Source of the DNA: Antilocapra americana
Taxonomy: Eukaryota > Chordata > Mammalia > Artiodactyla > Antilocapridae
Assembly: GCA_007570785.1 (NCBI GenBank)
Contig: ML660204.1
Coordinates: 3,213,968-3,277,967, forward strand
Direction: 5' to 3'
DNA length: 64,000 bases
Each line of letters begins with the position of its first letter. Position 1 is the stretch's first letter. Positions 31,989-42,985 of the stretch are shown piece after piece. The notes under the pieces are model-generated. The model worked only from the letters and a program-made list of their open reading frames with translations, had not been told where the DNA came from and made no database searches. A program made the translations under genes and the position numbers.

Positions 31989-32378
31989 GTTGGTCTTTTT
32001 TCTTTTTCGCTGTGCTGAGTCTTTGTTGTAGTGCACAGGCTTCGCAGATTCAGCTGCCCCAAGGCGTAGAGGATCTTAATTCCCTGACCAGGAGTCAAAC
32101 CTGGGTCCCCTGCATTGGAAGGTGGATTCGTAACCATTGGACCACCAGTGAAAGTGATAGTTGCTCAGTTGTGTCTGACTCTTTGTGACCCCATGGACTG
32201 TAGCTCACCAGGTTCCTCTATCCGTGGAATTCTCCAGGCAAAAATAATGGAGTGGGTAGCCATTCCCTTCTCCAGAGGATCTTCCTGACCCAGGGAATGA
32301 ACTCAGGTCTCCCCCATTGCATGCAGATTCTTTGTTGTCTGAGCTACCCGGGAAGCATTGGACCTCCAGGGAAGTTCC
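31989..32378 (-). mobile_element. CHR-type SINE split by a Bov-tA
   Basis: The left part (31989-32148) carries 'cgctgtgctgagtctttgtt' to 'cattggaccaccag'. The right stub (32370-32378) completes the head. The Bov-tA landed in its last bases, duplicating them. Confidence 0.9.
32149..32355 (-). mobile_element. Bov-tA SINE inside a CHR SINE
   Basis: The duplication is 'cattggaccaccag' (32135-32148) against 'cattggacctccag' (32356-32369), with one mismatch. The body 'gttgctcagttgtgtctgac' and the head end 'gagctacccgggaag' are clear. Confidence 0.93.
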
Positions 32379-32437
32379 CAAAAGGTTGCTTTGACCATCA
32401 ATAAAGGATGTACATTTGTTAGAATCCTCTAGCACAG

Positions 32438-32790
32438 CACTGTCCGATAGAAATAAAATGCAAACCACACACATAACTTTAACTTTCTTAATAGCCATAT
32501 TCAAAATGTAAAAAGAAACAGATGACATTAATTTTAATATTATAATAATAATATAATTATTATTTAAATTAATAAATTTATTTATTTATTTAATAATATA
32601 ATTTATTTAATAATTTATTTATTTATTTATTACCATTTCAACATGTAATCAATAAAAGAATTTGATATTTTACGTTTTTGAGTTACAAGGTTTTTGAACT
32701 CTGGTGAATATTTTACACTACAGTGCATCTCAATTCAGACCAGTCACATTTCAAGAGCCACATGTAGCTAGTGGCTGTAGTATTAGCTTA
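32438..32790. mobile_element. Old MER DNA transposon with an AT-rich expansion
   Basis: 'gcactgtccgatagaaataa', 'aatagccatattcaaaatgt', 'atttcaacatgtaatcaata', 'cagtgcatctcaattcagac' and 'gccacatgtagctagtggct' belong to the same family as 18675-19240. The middle (about 32530-32632) is replaced by ATT/TTTA repeats. Confidence 0.6.
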
Positions 32791-33456
32791 ATTGTGACAC
32801 AAGGCTAGACTCATAATATTGTGGCAAAGTGGGATGACTTCATGTCGCTCTTCACATGGGCAATACAAAGGAAGAGACTCAGAATTTCTAAACACAGTAA
32901 TTTCCATGCTGGAAGTTGACCGGTGATGGAGCTCTGCTGCTTTGGATCAACTCTTAAAATCCCAGGCATCCACTTAACTGCACACTCAAATGCATGGTCT
33001 GCATAGAAAACCAGCAATGGGAAGAAGACAAATGATAACAAAGCATTTCTCAGCAGCATCACCTGGGACCAAGGCAGTGACTCAGCCAAAGGATTTTTTA
33101 TTAAGTGACTGCATGAATTATATTTAGGGAGTTTCTGATTCCTTCCTGCTTCTTAAATGTGATGTGTCCTCCTCAGTACTCTTCCACTGATCCCTTCTTT
33201 CTTCTGGGTTAATGTTGGGCTCCTGGGGCTCAACTCTCCCAGAGCCTGAACACATTTCCCTTTATGCAGCTCAGTCTTCCCTTTATCCTGCTGAAGTCCA
33301 GGCAGCCTCAGGCCAGATTTGTGGGTCGATAGGAAGGAGGAAGAAGAGGTATATGATGGTGCTGAAACTGAGGTCTTGGGCAAGAGTGGGTGGGGCCAGG
33401 CTGGCTGAGATCGCAGCCATCCGCAGCAACATGTCACAGTCCTCATGCTCACAGAG
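32791..33456. other. Single-copy DNA without a gene
   Basis: Minus-strand frames 32811-33089 (92 codons) and 33153-33452 (99 codons) have no recognisable domain. No repeat is seen. Confidence 0.4.
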
Positions 33457-33515
33457 CATGTTCATACACGTTATCTCACTTGGTTTCTGCAACAGCTCTA
33501 TGAGGTAATGAGATG
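33457..33515 (-). mobile_element. MIR core fragment, antisense
   Basis: 'cgttatctcacttggtttct', 'aacagctctatgaggtaatg'. Confidence 0.55.
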
Positions 33516-34300
33516 GATGCTCATTGTTTTTGTCTGCCTTGCATTATTTTCTCATTTCTGGTAAGGGAACCCCTTCCCCCACTTCCTTCAGGAGTTTGCT
33601 GTCTGCACTCTCCTGGTGTGGTTCTGATAGGCATTGCCAATCACTCACAGAATCCACTCCTCACTCTGTGCCCCAGGGAGGCTCATGACCCAGGTCAGGC
33701 CAAACTTACTGCCCTCTTCCCTGTGCAGTGACCGACCCTGGGAGTGAGGCATGTGTCATGAGTCTGGCCAATCAGAGCCTTTTCTGAGATCCTTTAAAAA
33801 TATATATATATATATAGATATATATATATTTAATTATTTGTCTACGGCAGGTCTTCATTGTAGCATGCAAGTTCTTTTAGTTGTTACATGTGGGATCTAG
33901 TTCCCTGACTAGGGATCGAACCCAGACCCCCTGCATTGGAAATGCAGAGTTTTAGCCACTGGACCACCAGAGAAGTTCCCTCTAGGTTCTGATGTGAGCC
34001 TGGTTAAGCTGTGAGGATATAAGAGTGACATTTGTCATCAACAAGTCTTGAGGCAAGTGGAAGAAGTCTCTTACAGAGGGAGAGCATGAGGCCAACTTGC
34101 AAAAGAAGAAGAAATGAGAGAGGGAATGGAAGTGGAAAAGAGGAAGTGACAATTCCTGGAACCCCTAGAACCAGCTACACCTGAAGCTGGCACACCATTT
34201 ATTTTCTTTTATGTCATGAAGCTTCCTGAGATCTTTTACTTCAACCAGTTGAACTTGGAGTTCTGTCACATGCAATTAAAATAGTTCCAACTAATATAAG
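33516..34300. mobile_element. Old interspersed repeat of unresolved family, split by a CHR SINE
   Basis: 'gtctggccaatcagagcct' before the SINE and 'gtgagcctggttaagctgtg', 'ggaagtgacaattcctggaa', 'ccagctacacctgaagctgg' and 'gcaattaaaatagttccaac' after it read like one ancient repeat. I cannot name it with confidence. Confidence 0.35.
33798..33979 (-). mobile_element. CHR-type SINE with a (TA)n tail
   Basis: TA repeats at 33798-33830 replace the A-tail, followed by 'tacggcaggtcttcattgta', 'gatctagttccctgactagg' and the head 'actggaccaccagagaagtt'. Confidence 0.88.
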
Positions 34301-34309
34301 TAAAGAATT

Positions 34310-34440
34310 GCCCCTCCATTGCATGGGTGACAACACTGAGGCAAAAAGAGGCTAAATAATGACCCCAGGCCACTTAGGATGCACACCCAGGACTTGGGTC
34401 CACTCACTGGGCTTTTTCATCCTGTGCTCTTTCTGCTACA
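34310..34440 (-). mobile_element. MIR, antisense
   Basis: 'gcatgggtgacaacactgag', 'gcaaaaagaggctaaataat', 'gaccccaggccacttaggat'. Confidence 0.65.
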
Positions 34441-34458
34441 ACCCCTACCATACTTAGT

Positions 34459-34960
34459 CTGTATTAGTTTCCTATGGATGCTATAACAAATTGCCACAAA
34501 TCTAGTGGCTTAAAGCAGCAGAAATATATTCTTTCCCAGTATGTGGAAGTCAGAAAACAGGACAAATCCACTGGGCTAAAATCAAGGATCTTACTCCCTC
34601 AGGAGGCTCGAGGGGAGAACCTGTTCCTTGCTTTTGCAGCACTGACGGACGGCTGCAGGTGTGCCTTGGTTTCTGATGCATCATTCCAGGCTCTGCCTCT
34701 GGCCTTGGTGGCCTCCTCCTCTCCTGCCTGTGCTTGACTAGTTTCCCTCTGTCTCTCTCTTACTGCGATGGCATTTAGGGTGCGTCTGAATAACGCTGGA
34801 TGATTTCCTCATCTCAAGATCCTTAACCACATTTGTGAAGACCCATTTTCCCCAATAAGATAAAATTTGCAGGTTCTGAGGATAAAGAGCTGGCATCTTT
34901 GAATGGCTTAATATAGTGTCTGGGCTTCCTAGGATTTAGCGCATAACCATGATGAATCAG
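34459..34960 (-). mobile_element. MLT1 (ERVL-MaLR) LTR, antisense
   Basis: 'tgtattagtttcctatggat', 'aacaaattgccacaaatcta', 'tggcttaaagcagcagaaat', 'actgggctaaaatcaaggat' and, later, 'atttgcaggttctgaggata' follow the reversed MLT1 LTR. It is old and degraded, and no internal retroviral sequence is seen. Confidence 0.75.
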
Positions 34961-35224
34961 TCCTGGAGAAAAACCTGGCCAGAAACCAATCGTTCAGTCT
35001 CTCCCACCAGACGGCTAGTTGCTCTAGGGTCTGGTCCAGCCCCAGGTGGCCCACAGTGGCTGGCACAGGGCAGGTGAGCATAGGAGTCAATCCTCAGTCC
35101 CCCTTCCCCCGGGTTGAGCACTGAAGATCAAGTGTAGAGGGGAAGTATACCTGCTGCCAAGGTGTTTCTCTCTTTTTTATGGGCTCTTTTCTCAATTCTT
35201 AAGGCAATGTCTGCTGTTCACTTT
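34961..35224. other. Single-copy DNA without a gene
   Basis: No feature recognised. Confidence 0.4.
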
Positions 35225-35352
35225 AATTTTTTATTCATTAATTTATTTTTTAATTGGATGATAATTGGTTTATCTTGTTTTCCAACACAGTTGGAAGATT
35301 ATCGTGTTGGTTTCTGCCATATATCAACATGATTCAGCCGTAGGTATACCTA
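35225..35352 (-). mobile_element. L1 3' end fragment (ruminant-type), antisense
   Basis: 'tttaattggatgataattgg', 'gttggtttctgccatatatc' and 'aacatgattcagccgtaggt' match the reversed 3' UTR of bovine-type L1. Confidence 0.8.
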
Positions 35353-35474
35353 CGTTGCTGTTCACTTAATTTTGTATCTTTTGGTTGTAAGAAACAGTCA
35401 CCCCAGCCAGCCCACATAATGGGAGTGTATTATTACACAGAGATGCATGGTGTGGGGCTACTCTGGGGGATCTA

Positions 35475-35655
35475 TGTACCTGGGCTAGAATCCCAATCTT
35501 GCCATTTCCCAGTTGTAAATCTTGGACAAGTTAGTTACCTGCCTGGAGTCTAGGTGGGGATGCTAATAGTACCTAAGGGCTAGAGTTACAGGACTGTGAG
35601 TGAGAACCTTGGCAACTAGGACAGAGCACTCAGTAAATCTTAGGCTATTATAATT
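35475..35655 (+). mobile_element. MIR, sense
   Basis: 'gggctagaatcccaatcttg', 'ccatttcccagttgtaaatc', 'ggacaagttagttacctgcc' and 'gagcactcagtaaatcttag'. Confidence 0.78.
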
Positions 35656-36378
35656 GCCACAAGGAATCCGCATCCACCTCTCCCTTTTTGCTATAAAATT
35701 ACTGTCTCAGGTTATAAATGTTAAGTATTATTTCTACCCGATAGAATCTGACAGTTATAAAATGACTCCCTTGGGTCCCTCACGGTTCCTGCATCCTCAG
35801 AATCTCAGGCTGCACACTGGCTCTGTTGCCCAGGGCCCCTGACTAAGCCCAGAGCATCCTTCCAGTGTCTGCCTCCACCTCTATCTGCAGGTTCTTCTCC
35901 TTCTCAAGGGGAGAACCTGGTTTGCACTTGGCCCTGGTCTGAGCAGCTCCGGGAAGGGGAGGGTTAGTTGGGGTCATGATTGGGGGTGGGACTGGGGGTG
36001 TGTGGTTAAAGGCGGCAGACTCCGAAGGTGCAAAACTTGGTCTCTTAGGGCAGAGCCCGAGATGGGAAGTGGGGTCAGTGTAGAGCCACACCATTTCCCA
36101 CCTGTGAGGGATGTCTCCACCTCTCACTGTCCCCACCTCTGTGGCTGAATTGTCGCTATTCCTCCATACAGCTGGTGTTACCCTTCCTCCAGCCCTCTAC
36201 GAAACCTCCTGATAGTTATCCTCAGGACCCTTGTGGTGGTCCTTTGTGGACCATGCTCTTCAACACCTACATGGGGATACAGCTTTGCAAATCTTCACTA
36301 ATCTCCGTCATCTTTCGTGTTTCTGTCCCATTTTCTTCAACACGACAATGATAGCGTTCACTGAATTGCAGCTAACAG
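35656..36378. other. Single-copy DNA without a gene
   Basis: The 97-codon minus frame at 35843-36136 is proline-rich and has no domain I recognise. Confidence 0.4.
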
Positions 36379-36496
36379 CTGTGGAAGTGTTAGTTGCTCA
36401 GTTGTGTCTGACTCTTTGCAGCCCTGCCAGGCTCCTCTGTCCACGGAATTCTCCAGGCAAGAATATTAGAGTAGGGTAGCCATTTCCTTCTCCAGT
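36379..36496 (-). mobile_element. BovA fragment (no tRNA head)
   Basis: 'agttgctcagttgtgtctga' to 'tagccatttccttctccag', with a short deletion near 36421. Confidence 0.87.
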
Positions 36497-37631
36497 CTAA
36501 CCACTGCAGACGTGTCCTCTTTGCCAGCATTAAGTCCTCTTACGCAGCTTAACTCATTTCACATCACACACACGCACATACACACCCACACACTCGCCCT
36601 CAGTCTAAATGGCAGGCACTTGTAAAGGTTCTATTTTAAAGATAATGAAGGTGACATTTCATATCCAAGGCCAGGTTCTGAGCTGGGTGATTGACTCATA
36701 GGACAGCCTGCCATGCAGGGGGTGGCATGTGGCCCCCATTGCGCACACAGGTGAAGAGATCCAGGGAGCGGTGCTGGAGGCAAGATCGCAGCGCCCAGCC
36801 CTGCACTCCCCGCCCGGGGCTTCTCTAAAACAGAGGCTGAGGTCCTCCACCCTCAGCAGCCCCCGGAGCGCATCAGACCCTGGCTGGAGTGCTCCTTCTT
36901 GCCACATCATTCTGCCCCAGGCCCACACCTCAGAGTCCAGTCTTTATTTGTGTGCCCAGAGGGCAGAGCCATCCTGGGCCCATCTCAGTCTGGTTTGAAG
37001 GAGGGTGCTGGTCTTTATAATGCTGGAAACATTGCCCTGAATTTCAAGCAAACAATTAGGGGCTCATCCCTGAAACTTCCAGTCCCCCACCCCTCCCCAA
37101 TCAGAGTCAGGACTGCTCATTGCCATCCTCTGCTGGAAGGCGGACCTGGTGGGCACCTACAGACAGACTGCCGCAGGGCCTCCGGAACCTGGAGACCCCA
37201 TCCTTACCCTGAGGGAAGGATGGTGCCGGATGACACCCGTGTCCCTCCCCAGATTGGTGGTCATGGGTTGAGGACATGGTTCCTTGAATCTTCTGCTATC
37301 ACAGCAGCATCTTCCTCAAAGGGCTGGTGGAGGTCCCGTGGAAACTAGTTCTGGGCAAGCCTCTAGTGTGAACAAAAGGACAAATGGAAAGGTGGGGGTG
37401 GGGGGGCACAGCTGCCAATGTAGTGCCTTTGATCACTGTCTCTGGTTTATACCTTTGTTGGTTTGCTGGTGACTGGTGAGACACAAAGGAACTCTCCAAC
37501 AGAAACTCTCCAAGCTGTTTGGAGATGGGATACTCACTGCAGGAGGCCAAGTCCCAGAGGCCAAGGTCACAGGGCTGAGAACCCTGGATGAAGTGTGTCT
37601 CCTGAGGCCTTGGAGGAGTGGTGGGGCCCTT
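36497..37631. other. GC-richer single-copy DNA, no supported gene
   Basis: An imperfect CA repeat sits near 36568-36592. A weak antisense-MIR-like piece may lie at 36540-36680. Plus-strand frames of 89 and 149 codons (36729-36998 and 36899-37348) have no recognisable domain. A G-run occurs at 37393-37407. Confidence 0.4.
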
Positions 37632-37838
37632 GTTGCTCTTAACTTGCTCGGTTGTGTCCTACTCTTTGTGATCTCATGGACTCTAACCCACCAGGCTCCT
37701 CTGTCCATGGAAGTCTCCAGGCAAGAATACTGGAGTGGGTAGCCATTTCGTTCTCTGGAGATCTTCCCAACCTGGGATTGAACCTGGGTCTCTTGCATTG
37801 CAGGCAGATTCTCTACTGTCTGAGCCATCAGAGAAGCC
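37632..37838 (-). mobile_element. Bov-tA SINE, antisense
   Basis: 'cggttgtgtcctactctttg' to 'gtctgagccatcagagaagc' is a nearly full element. Confidence 0.92.
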
Positions 37839-38863
37839 CTGACTTTATAGTTATCTCCCCAGCACCTGCCCGCCACCCCCCAGCCCTCCATTGAGAGTTG
37901 GTCAGGGGAAGGTTCCAATGGGTTCAAAAAACCATTTTGTCAAACTAGGGTAGTGTGAATGTTTAAGACAGTGTGTACCCCTGCCCCCACCCCAATCCCC
38001 TGTTTTCGGAACCCTTTGCTCTGCAGGAAAACGCTGCCCCCTCCTGGCTTATAGGGACTGGTGCAGCCAACACAATGGTTCAGAGCGATACGAATTTTAT
38101 TAAATCTCAGCAAGAGGTTCACTGAAGACCAGAGAATAAATTAGGGAGAATGGAGCTGGGTAAGACAATGCCACGGGGTGAAATGAAGAGTTTAAGATAC
38201 CCTCTTCACTTTATGAAATTCACACAGTCCCTTTGGGGCAACAAAGCATCACCCCAGGATGCTGCCGGGCATAGACTATGGTGTACAAGAGAGATGCTCA
38301 GAGCATTTCTGGGGTCAGGAGAAGGGTAATGCCGACAGATAACATGGCCTCCAGAAGTGAGCCTCTTCCTAAGGGTGGGGTCAAGGCAGGAAGCCCCTGT
38401 GGCACAGAGAAGTCCTTGGGTTGGAGGGTGAAGTGGGCAGGCCTCTGTGTGGGTTCCGTGCTCCTTCGTCCAGTTTCGACACCTGTGCACCTGTGATTTT
38501 CTGCACATAAATCAGTCCAACAAGAAAAGCAGGTGTTGCTGGAGATTTCACAACTAGCACAGAATCTGTCCCTTTCCAGGGACAATGTCAGTGAGAAGTG
38601 ACTTTTGGAAAACTCTCCAGACTTTTCTCTCCCCTTCCCCACTTAGAAAGGAGAGACCCTTCTGCTCTCTGAGTGGCCGTCGACTGAAGGGTGGGGTACA
38701 GGGGGTAAAGGGGTAGACAGTGTCTTAAGTCTTTTCTGTGACTCATGACACTAATTTTCTTCTCAAGGAGTTAAAAGCCAGAAAGTGATGCAAGAGGAAT
38801 ATCTCCAGATTTCACCTCTGAAGGACCGGGTGATGCCTGGTGAACATGCTAAAGACTTGACGG
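37839..38863. other. Single-copy DNA without a gene
   Basis: Overlapping frames on both strands (38206-38508, 38278-38496, 38298-38642) show no familiar domain. No repeat is recognised. Confidence 0.4.
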
Positions 38864-39112
38864 AGGCTTCCCTGGCGGCTCAGTGGTAAAGCATCCACCT
38901 GCCAATGCAGGTCTTCCATCCCTGGTCTGGGAAGATCCCACATGCCACGATGCCAGGAAGCCCAGGAGCCACAGCTACTGAGACCACATACCCTAGAACC
39001 TGTGCTCTGCAACAAGAGAAGCCACTCCAACGGGAAGCCTGTGCACCAGAACTAGAGAGTAGCTCCCACTCACTGTAACAAAGACTCAGCACAGACAGAA
39101 ATAAATAAATAA
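38864..39112 (+). mobile_element. Long CHR-type SINE, sense
   Basis: 'gaggcttccctggcggctca' head, then 'cacatgccacgatgccagga', 'gcaacaagagaagccactcc', 'aacaaagactcagcacagac' and a (AAAT) tail. Confidence 0.9.
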
Positions 39113-39359
39113 AATTATGAAGAAAAAGATCCTAAGGGAAAACATGGGGTCAGATGGGGAGAAGCATGGGGGTCATCTTTGCTCTTTTGGTTCATTTTTT
39201 CCCCCATAACTTTTTTTTTTTTGGTTGAGGGTGCAGGATTTTGAGGTATGATTGACATGCTCTCCTAGTACTAATTTTGTTCTGGTTCTAATTTTGGCTC
39301 CGGAAGCTGGCATACTGGCCTGGGTGTGGACACCCTTTCGCATGTCCCTCTCCTTTTAA

Positions 39360-39485
39360 ATCTGCATTTATCTCACAGGCTGAACTCCCCATGGGCTGGA
39401 ACTGTGTCCTTTATCAGCATCTCCCCAGCGCATGGCACATGGCCAGGGCTCAGCACCCCTACCTTGGCTGGATGAATGCTGGACA
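39360..39485 (+). mobile_element. L2 3' end, sense
   Basis: 'ctccccatgggctggaactg', 'tcctttatcagcatctcccc', 'agcgcatggcacatggccag'. Confidence 0.65.
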
Positions 39486-39639
39486 GTGGCCTCCAGTCGT
39501 GAGAGGATGCCCCGTCCCTTCCCCAACTGGGCCTCAATGGCCACCTTGAGAAAATAAGGGAAGTGGACAGGGTTTTCTCAGCCACCTTCCGGCTGTACGT
39601 TCAAGAATTCTCTGCAGCGCTGTAGGGCCAGCTTGCTCA

Positions 39640-39870
39640 AAGCCCCTGCCCCCGAGGGTCTCACGGTCTCCTGTGGGAGACAGAGGTTAAGGAAAGATTG
39701 ATAAAATCATGAGTTAACAGTTGTCAAAAGAGTCCCCTTAAGGAGACCATCTGGGGATCCTATGGGAACTAGGGGCACAGTGTGAGGAGAGGTAACCAGG
39801 CCTTGAGGAGAGGAAAGAGCATTCTCAGGGAAGGAAAAGCGTGGGCAAGGACTCTAAGGCCATCTCTGGG
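39640..39870 (-). mobile_element. L2, antisense
   Basis: 'gggtctcacggtctcctgtg', 'gggagacagaggttaaggaa' and 'gaaagagcattctcagggaa' follow reversed L2 text. Confidence 0.6.
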
Positions 39871-39884
39871 GCATTTGCTTTTCT

Positions 39885-40346
39885 TTCTTTTTAAAGTTCT
39901 TTTTTTCTTAATGTGGACCATTTTTTAAAAAAAAGTATCATTTGTTTATGGCCGCTCTGGGTCTTCATTGCTGCACCGGCTTTTCTGTAGTTGAGGGGAG
40001 TGGGCTTCTCATTGCAGTGGCTTCTCTTGTTGTGGAACACAGGCTTTAGGGCTTCAGCAGTTGGGGCGCACGGGCTTGGTTGCTGCACGGCATGTGGGAT
40101 CTTCCTTGACCAGAAATCGAAGCCATGTCCCTGCACTGGCAAGCGGACTCTTCACCACTGAGCCACCAGGGGAAGCCCAGTGTGGACCACTTTTTAAAGT
40201 CTTTATTGCACTTGCTATATTATTGCTTCTGTTTTGTGTTTTTGGCCTCGAGGCATGTGGGATCTTAGATCCCCCACCAGGGATGGAACCCACACCCCCT
40301 GCGCTGGAAGGAGAAATCTTAATCCCTGGTCCACCAGGGAAGTCCC
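39885..40346 (-). mobile_element. CHR-type SINE split by a second CHR SINE
   Basis: The main part at 40199-40346 ('tttggcctcgaggcatgtgg' to 'ggtccaccagggaagtcc') and the T-rich stub at 39885-39928 form one element. The similarity 'catttgctttt' at about 39872-39882 and 40349-40359 is its target duplication. Confidence 0.85.
39929..40180 (-). mobile_element. Long CHR-type SINE inside another CHR SINE
   Basis: 'tttatggccgctctgggtct', 'tggcttctcttgttgtggaa', 'cggcatgtgggatcttcctt' and 'actgagccaccaggggaagc'. The duplicated target reads 'tgtggaccattttttaaa' on the left and 'tgtggaccactttttaaa' on the right. Confidence 0.88.
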
Positions 40347-40349
40347 ACA

Positions 40350-41550
40350 TTTGCTTTTTTGCCCTCGGGGATGGATGCAGCCAGCACCACCAATTTCCCA
40401 ACCCCTACCCTGCTGCCACAAATTCAGAAATGATGCCCAAGAGGCCAGTGGTCATCTCACATCCCAGGAGAAAGGCCTCAGGAAGCAGTGGTACTGGCAG
40501 TGCTGATCTCTGCTACCTCCTTCTTCCTGGTTCTCATCCCACGAGAATCAGCGATTTCTGTTCCTTGCAGTTCCAGTCATCCTATCTGAAACAGAGCAAA
40601 AAGAGCCAGCCACCTTCCTAACTAGCTGGCTTGGGGGACATAGGCAGGGGGCACCTGTCAGCACAAAGTGGGTTCATGTTCAAAAACAATTTCCCTTTTC
40701 CCTTGACTTCCTGCCATGGAGTGGGAGCCCTTCACCCCTCTCTGAGCACCCCTTACTTCCACCAGAGTTGGAATAATCTTTGGAGAAAATATCACCCCCA
40801 GGAATGTCCAGATGAGCCCCATGGTAACCTCCCGAATCCCAGGACAGGCAGAGGGCAGGGGAAGGCTGAGGGGGCCAGCTTATGGTCTAGGTGCACCTTG
40901 TGTGGCTGGCATCTCCTCTGCTCTGTGGGCAGGACCCACCCCGAGGGGATTCCCAGAAGTTGGGGGGACTCCCGTGCAGCTGGGCTGCTGGTCCCCACTC
41001 TCCAGCCTTCCAGGTTAAAGGCTCACCGGCCCTCCATGGCCAGGAGTCTCTCAGCCGGGCTGTTACCCAGGTTCCTCACTAATTACACTGGGATTGTCCC
41101 TCTTCGACCAAGAAACTTCTCTAATTTGGGTTAGAAAACATCTCTTTGAATTTTCTCCAGAGTCTGCAGTGATTATAACAATAAAGCAGACCTGGAATAG
41201 GAAGGTGTTCATCCCAGCAACTCAAAGCTCACAATCAACAAATTTTAATTATGTATCTCCACCTTCTTTTCTCTTCCTAAACGGGAAACTGAGGCGAAAG
41301 AGGGTCAGGTGCTTGGCCTGAGATTATGGCTTCTCTTGGCCACCCAGCGGCCCACGGATCTGCTGGAACTTTCCCTGTGTCCATAATTACAACCCTGCCC
41401 TGAAGCCCTGGGAAGTTTGCACAGGCCTCCTGGATGCCAAACACCCACTACCTCGCACACCAGCTACTGTAGTCAGAAGGGCAGCTGTGATCTGGCCCCA
41501 GAGGATAATGTAGACCTTATTTTACTGCAGGTCAAAATGTTATTTATTTA
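40350..41550. other. Single-copy DNA without a supported gene
   Basis: A 167-codon plus frame (40631-41134) has no domain I recognise and overlaps equally long alternatives. No repeat is seen until the Tigger. Confidence 0.4.
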
Positions 41551-41554
41551 TTTA

Positions 41555-42213
41555 TCTATTTTTACAAATTGAGGGTCTGTGGCAACCCTGTGTTTAGCAA
41601 GTCTATTTGCACTGCTTTTCCAATAGCATTTGCCCATGTCTGTCCCTGTGTCATGTTTTGCTAATTATCACAATATTTCGAAGTTGTTCATTACTGGTAT
41701 TTTTGTTATTGTGACCTGCAATCAATGATCTTTGATGTGGCTATTCCAAAAATTTATGTCTTGCTGAAGGCTCAGATGATTGCTAGCTTTTTTTTTTTTT
41801 TTCCAAAGCACTAGCATATATTTTAATTAGGGCTTCCCTGATGGTATAGTGGTGATCCTCTTGCCAATGCAGGAGCCTCGGGTTTGATCCCTGGGTCAGG
41901 AAGATCCTCTGGAGGAATAAATGGCAACCGACTCCAGTATTCTTGCCTGGGAAATCCTATGAACAGAGGATATTTGTGAGCTACAGTCCTTGGAGTCGCA
42001 GAAGAGTTGGACACAACTTAGCGACTAATCAACAGAATATTTTAATTAAGGCATGTAAATGGTTGTTGTTTTTTGACATAATATTATTTCACAATTCATG
42101 GGCTACAGTGTATTGCAGACATAGCTTTTATATGCACTGGGAAACCAAAAAATTCACTGACTCTCTTTATTGCAGGGGTTTGGGATCAGGCCTGCAATAT
42201 CTCTGAGGTCTGC
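41555..42213 (+). mobile_element. Tigger1-type MITE, internally deleted, split by a Bov-tA
   Basis: The left part has 'ttttacaaattgagggtctg', 'tggcaaccctgtgtttagca' and 'ttttgctaattatcacaata'. It then jumps to the Tigger1 3' end ('ctgaaggctcagatgattgc', 'tttatatgcactgggaaacc', 'gcaatatctctgaggtctgc'). The transposase region is gone. Confidence 0.85.
41830..42035 (+). mobile_element. Bov-tA SINE inside the Tigger1
   Basis: 'gggcttccctgatggtatag' to 'cttagcgactaatcaacag'. The target duplication 'atattttaatta' lies at about 41818-41829 and 42036-42047. Confidence 0.95.
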
Positions 42214-42631
42214 CTTTATTGTAAGCCTCCAGTGGCCATGGGGCACTCACCTCTTACTTATGAGAGCACATAAAAACATACAAAACTGTAAAACATATGA
42301 CTCTCATGTATGCTGATGTTGTTCATTTCACACATGTATCTTTCTCGCTCGCTCTCAAAGGCAGGGATGTGTCCACTGTATAGTGGGTGTCATGGCTGTG
42401 TTTATTTATTTAAACATACGTCCTCCTCAGCAATCAGAGCCATCTCTTCATTTCTTCAGAGCTTGGGAAGCAGAGAGCCAGAGAGAGGGCTGGGTGTGGA
42501 AGGAGCAGGTTGATGGCTCAGGAAAACTTCAGGGAGCTCAAGGAGGTGCCCTTTTACTTCTCTGAGAAATGGAGAAAAGAGAGACATCTTTGTCCATAAA
42601 ACTCGCCCACCTCTGGAGCCTCCACTCTTGC
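42214..42631. other. Single-copy DNA without a gene
   Basis: No feature recognised; short frames only. Confidence 0.4.
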
Positions 42632-42745
42632 CAGGGGTTGGCAGACTTCTTAAAAGGCCAGAGAGCAAACAGTTTTGCAGGTGTGCACCAAGGGTCAAAA
42701 CTGAGGCTGTTCCGTGGCATTTCTATAATCATTTAAAGTGTAACA
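42632..42745 (+). mobile_element. hAT-like MER fragment
   Basis: 'ccaggggttggcagacttct' is the end of the same family as 2513-4492, followed by a degraded body ('aaaaggccagagagcaaaca'). Confidence 0.6.
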
Positions 42746-42839
42746 CTACAAATGCCAGAAACATTCTCAGCTCTCAGGGTTGAATGAATAACCCATTAGG
42801 TCTCTTGAGGGCCGTGACTTGCCAAGCCGTTCAGAGGGA

Positions 42840-42985
42840 AAACAGTGGTTCACATTTATTTCACATTTGTTTTGTTCGGGCACTGATCTACTCAGGTTCC
42901 TTCCCTGGGGGCAGAAAGAGCACATGCAAAGGGCCCGAGGCAGGAGCACATCCTGAGTGTTGGAGAAACAGCTGTGGAAGATGCC
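42840..42985 (-). mobile_element. L2 fragment, antisense
   Basis: 'gagcacatgcaaagggcccg' and 'aggcaggagcacatcctgag' match reversed L2. Confidence 0.55.

Noticed and set aside
36899..37348. 149-codon plus-strand frame in GC-richer DNA
   Set aside because: No homology recognised; GC-rich DNA gives long chance frames.
40061..40621. 186-codon plus-strand frame
   Set aside because: Its first half runs through two nested CHR SINEs and the rest has no recognisable domain.
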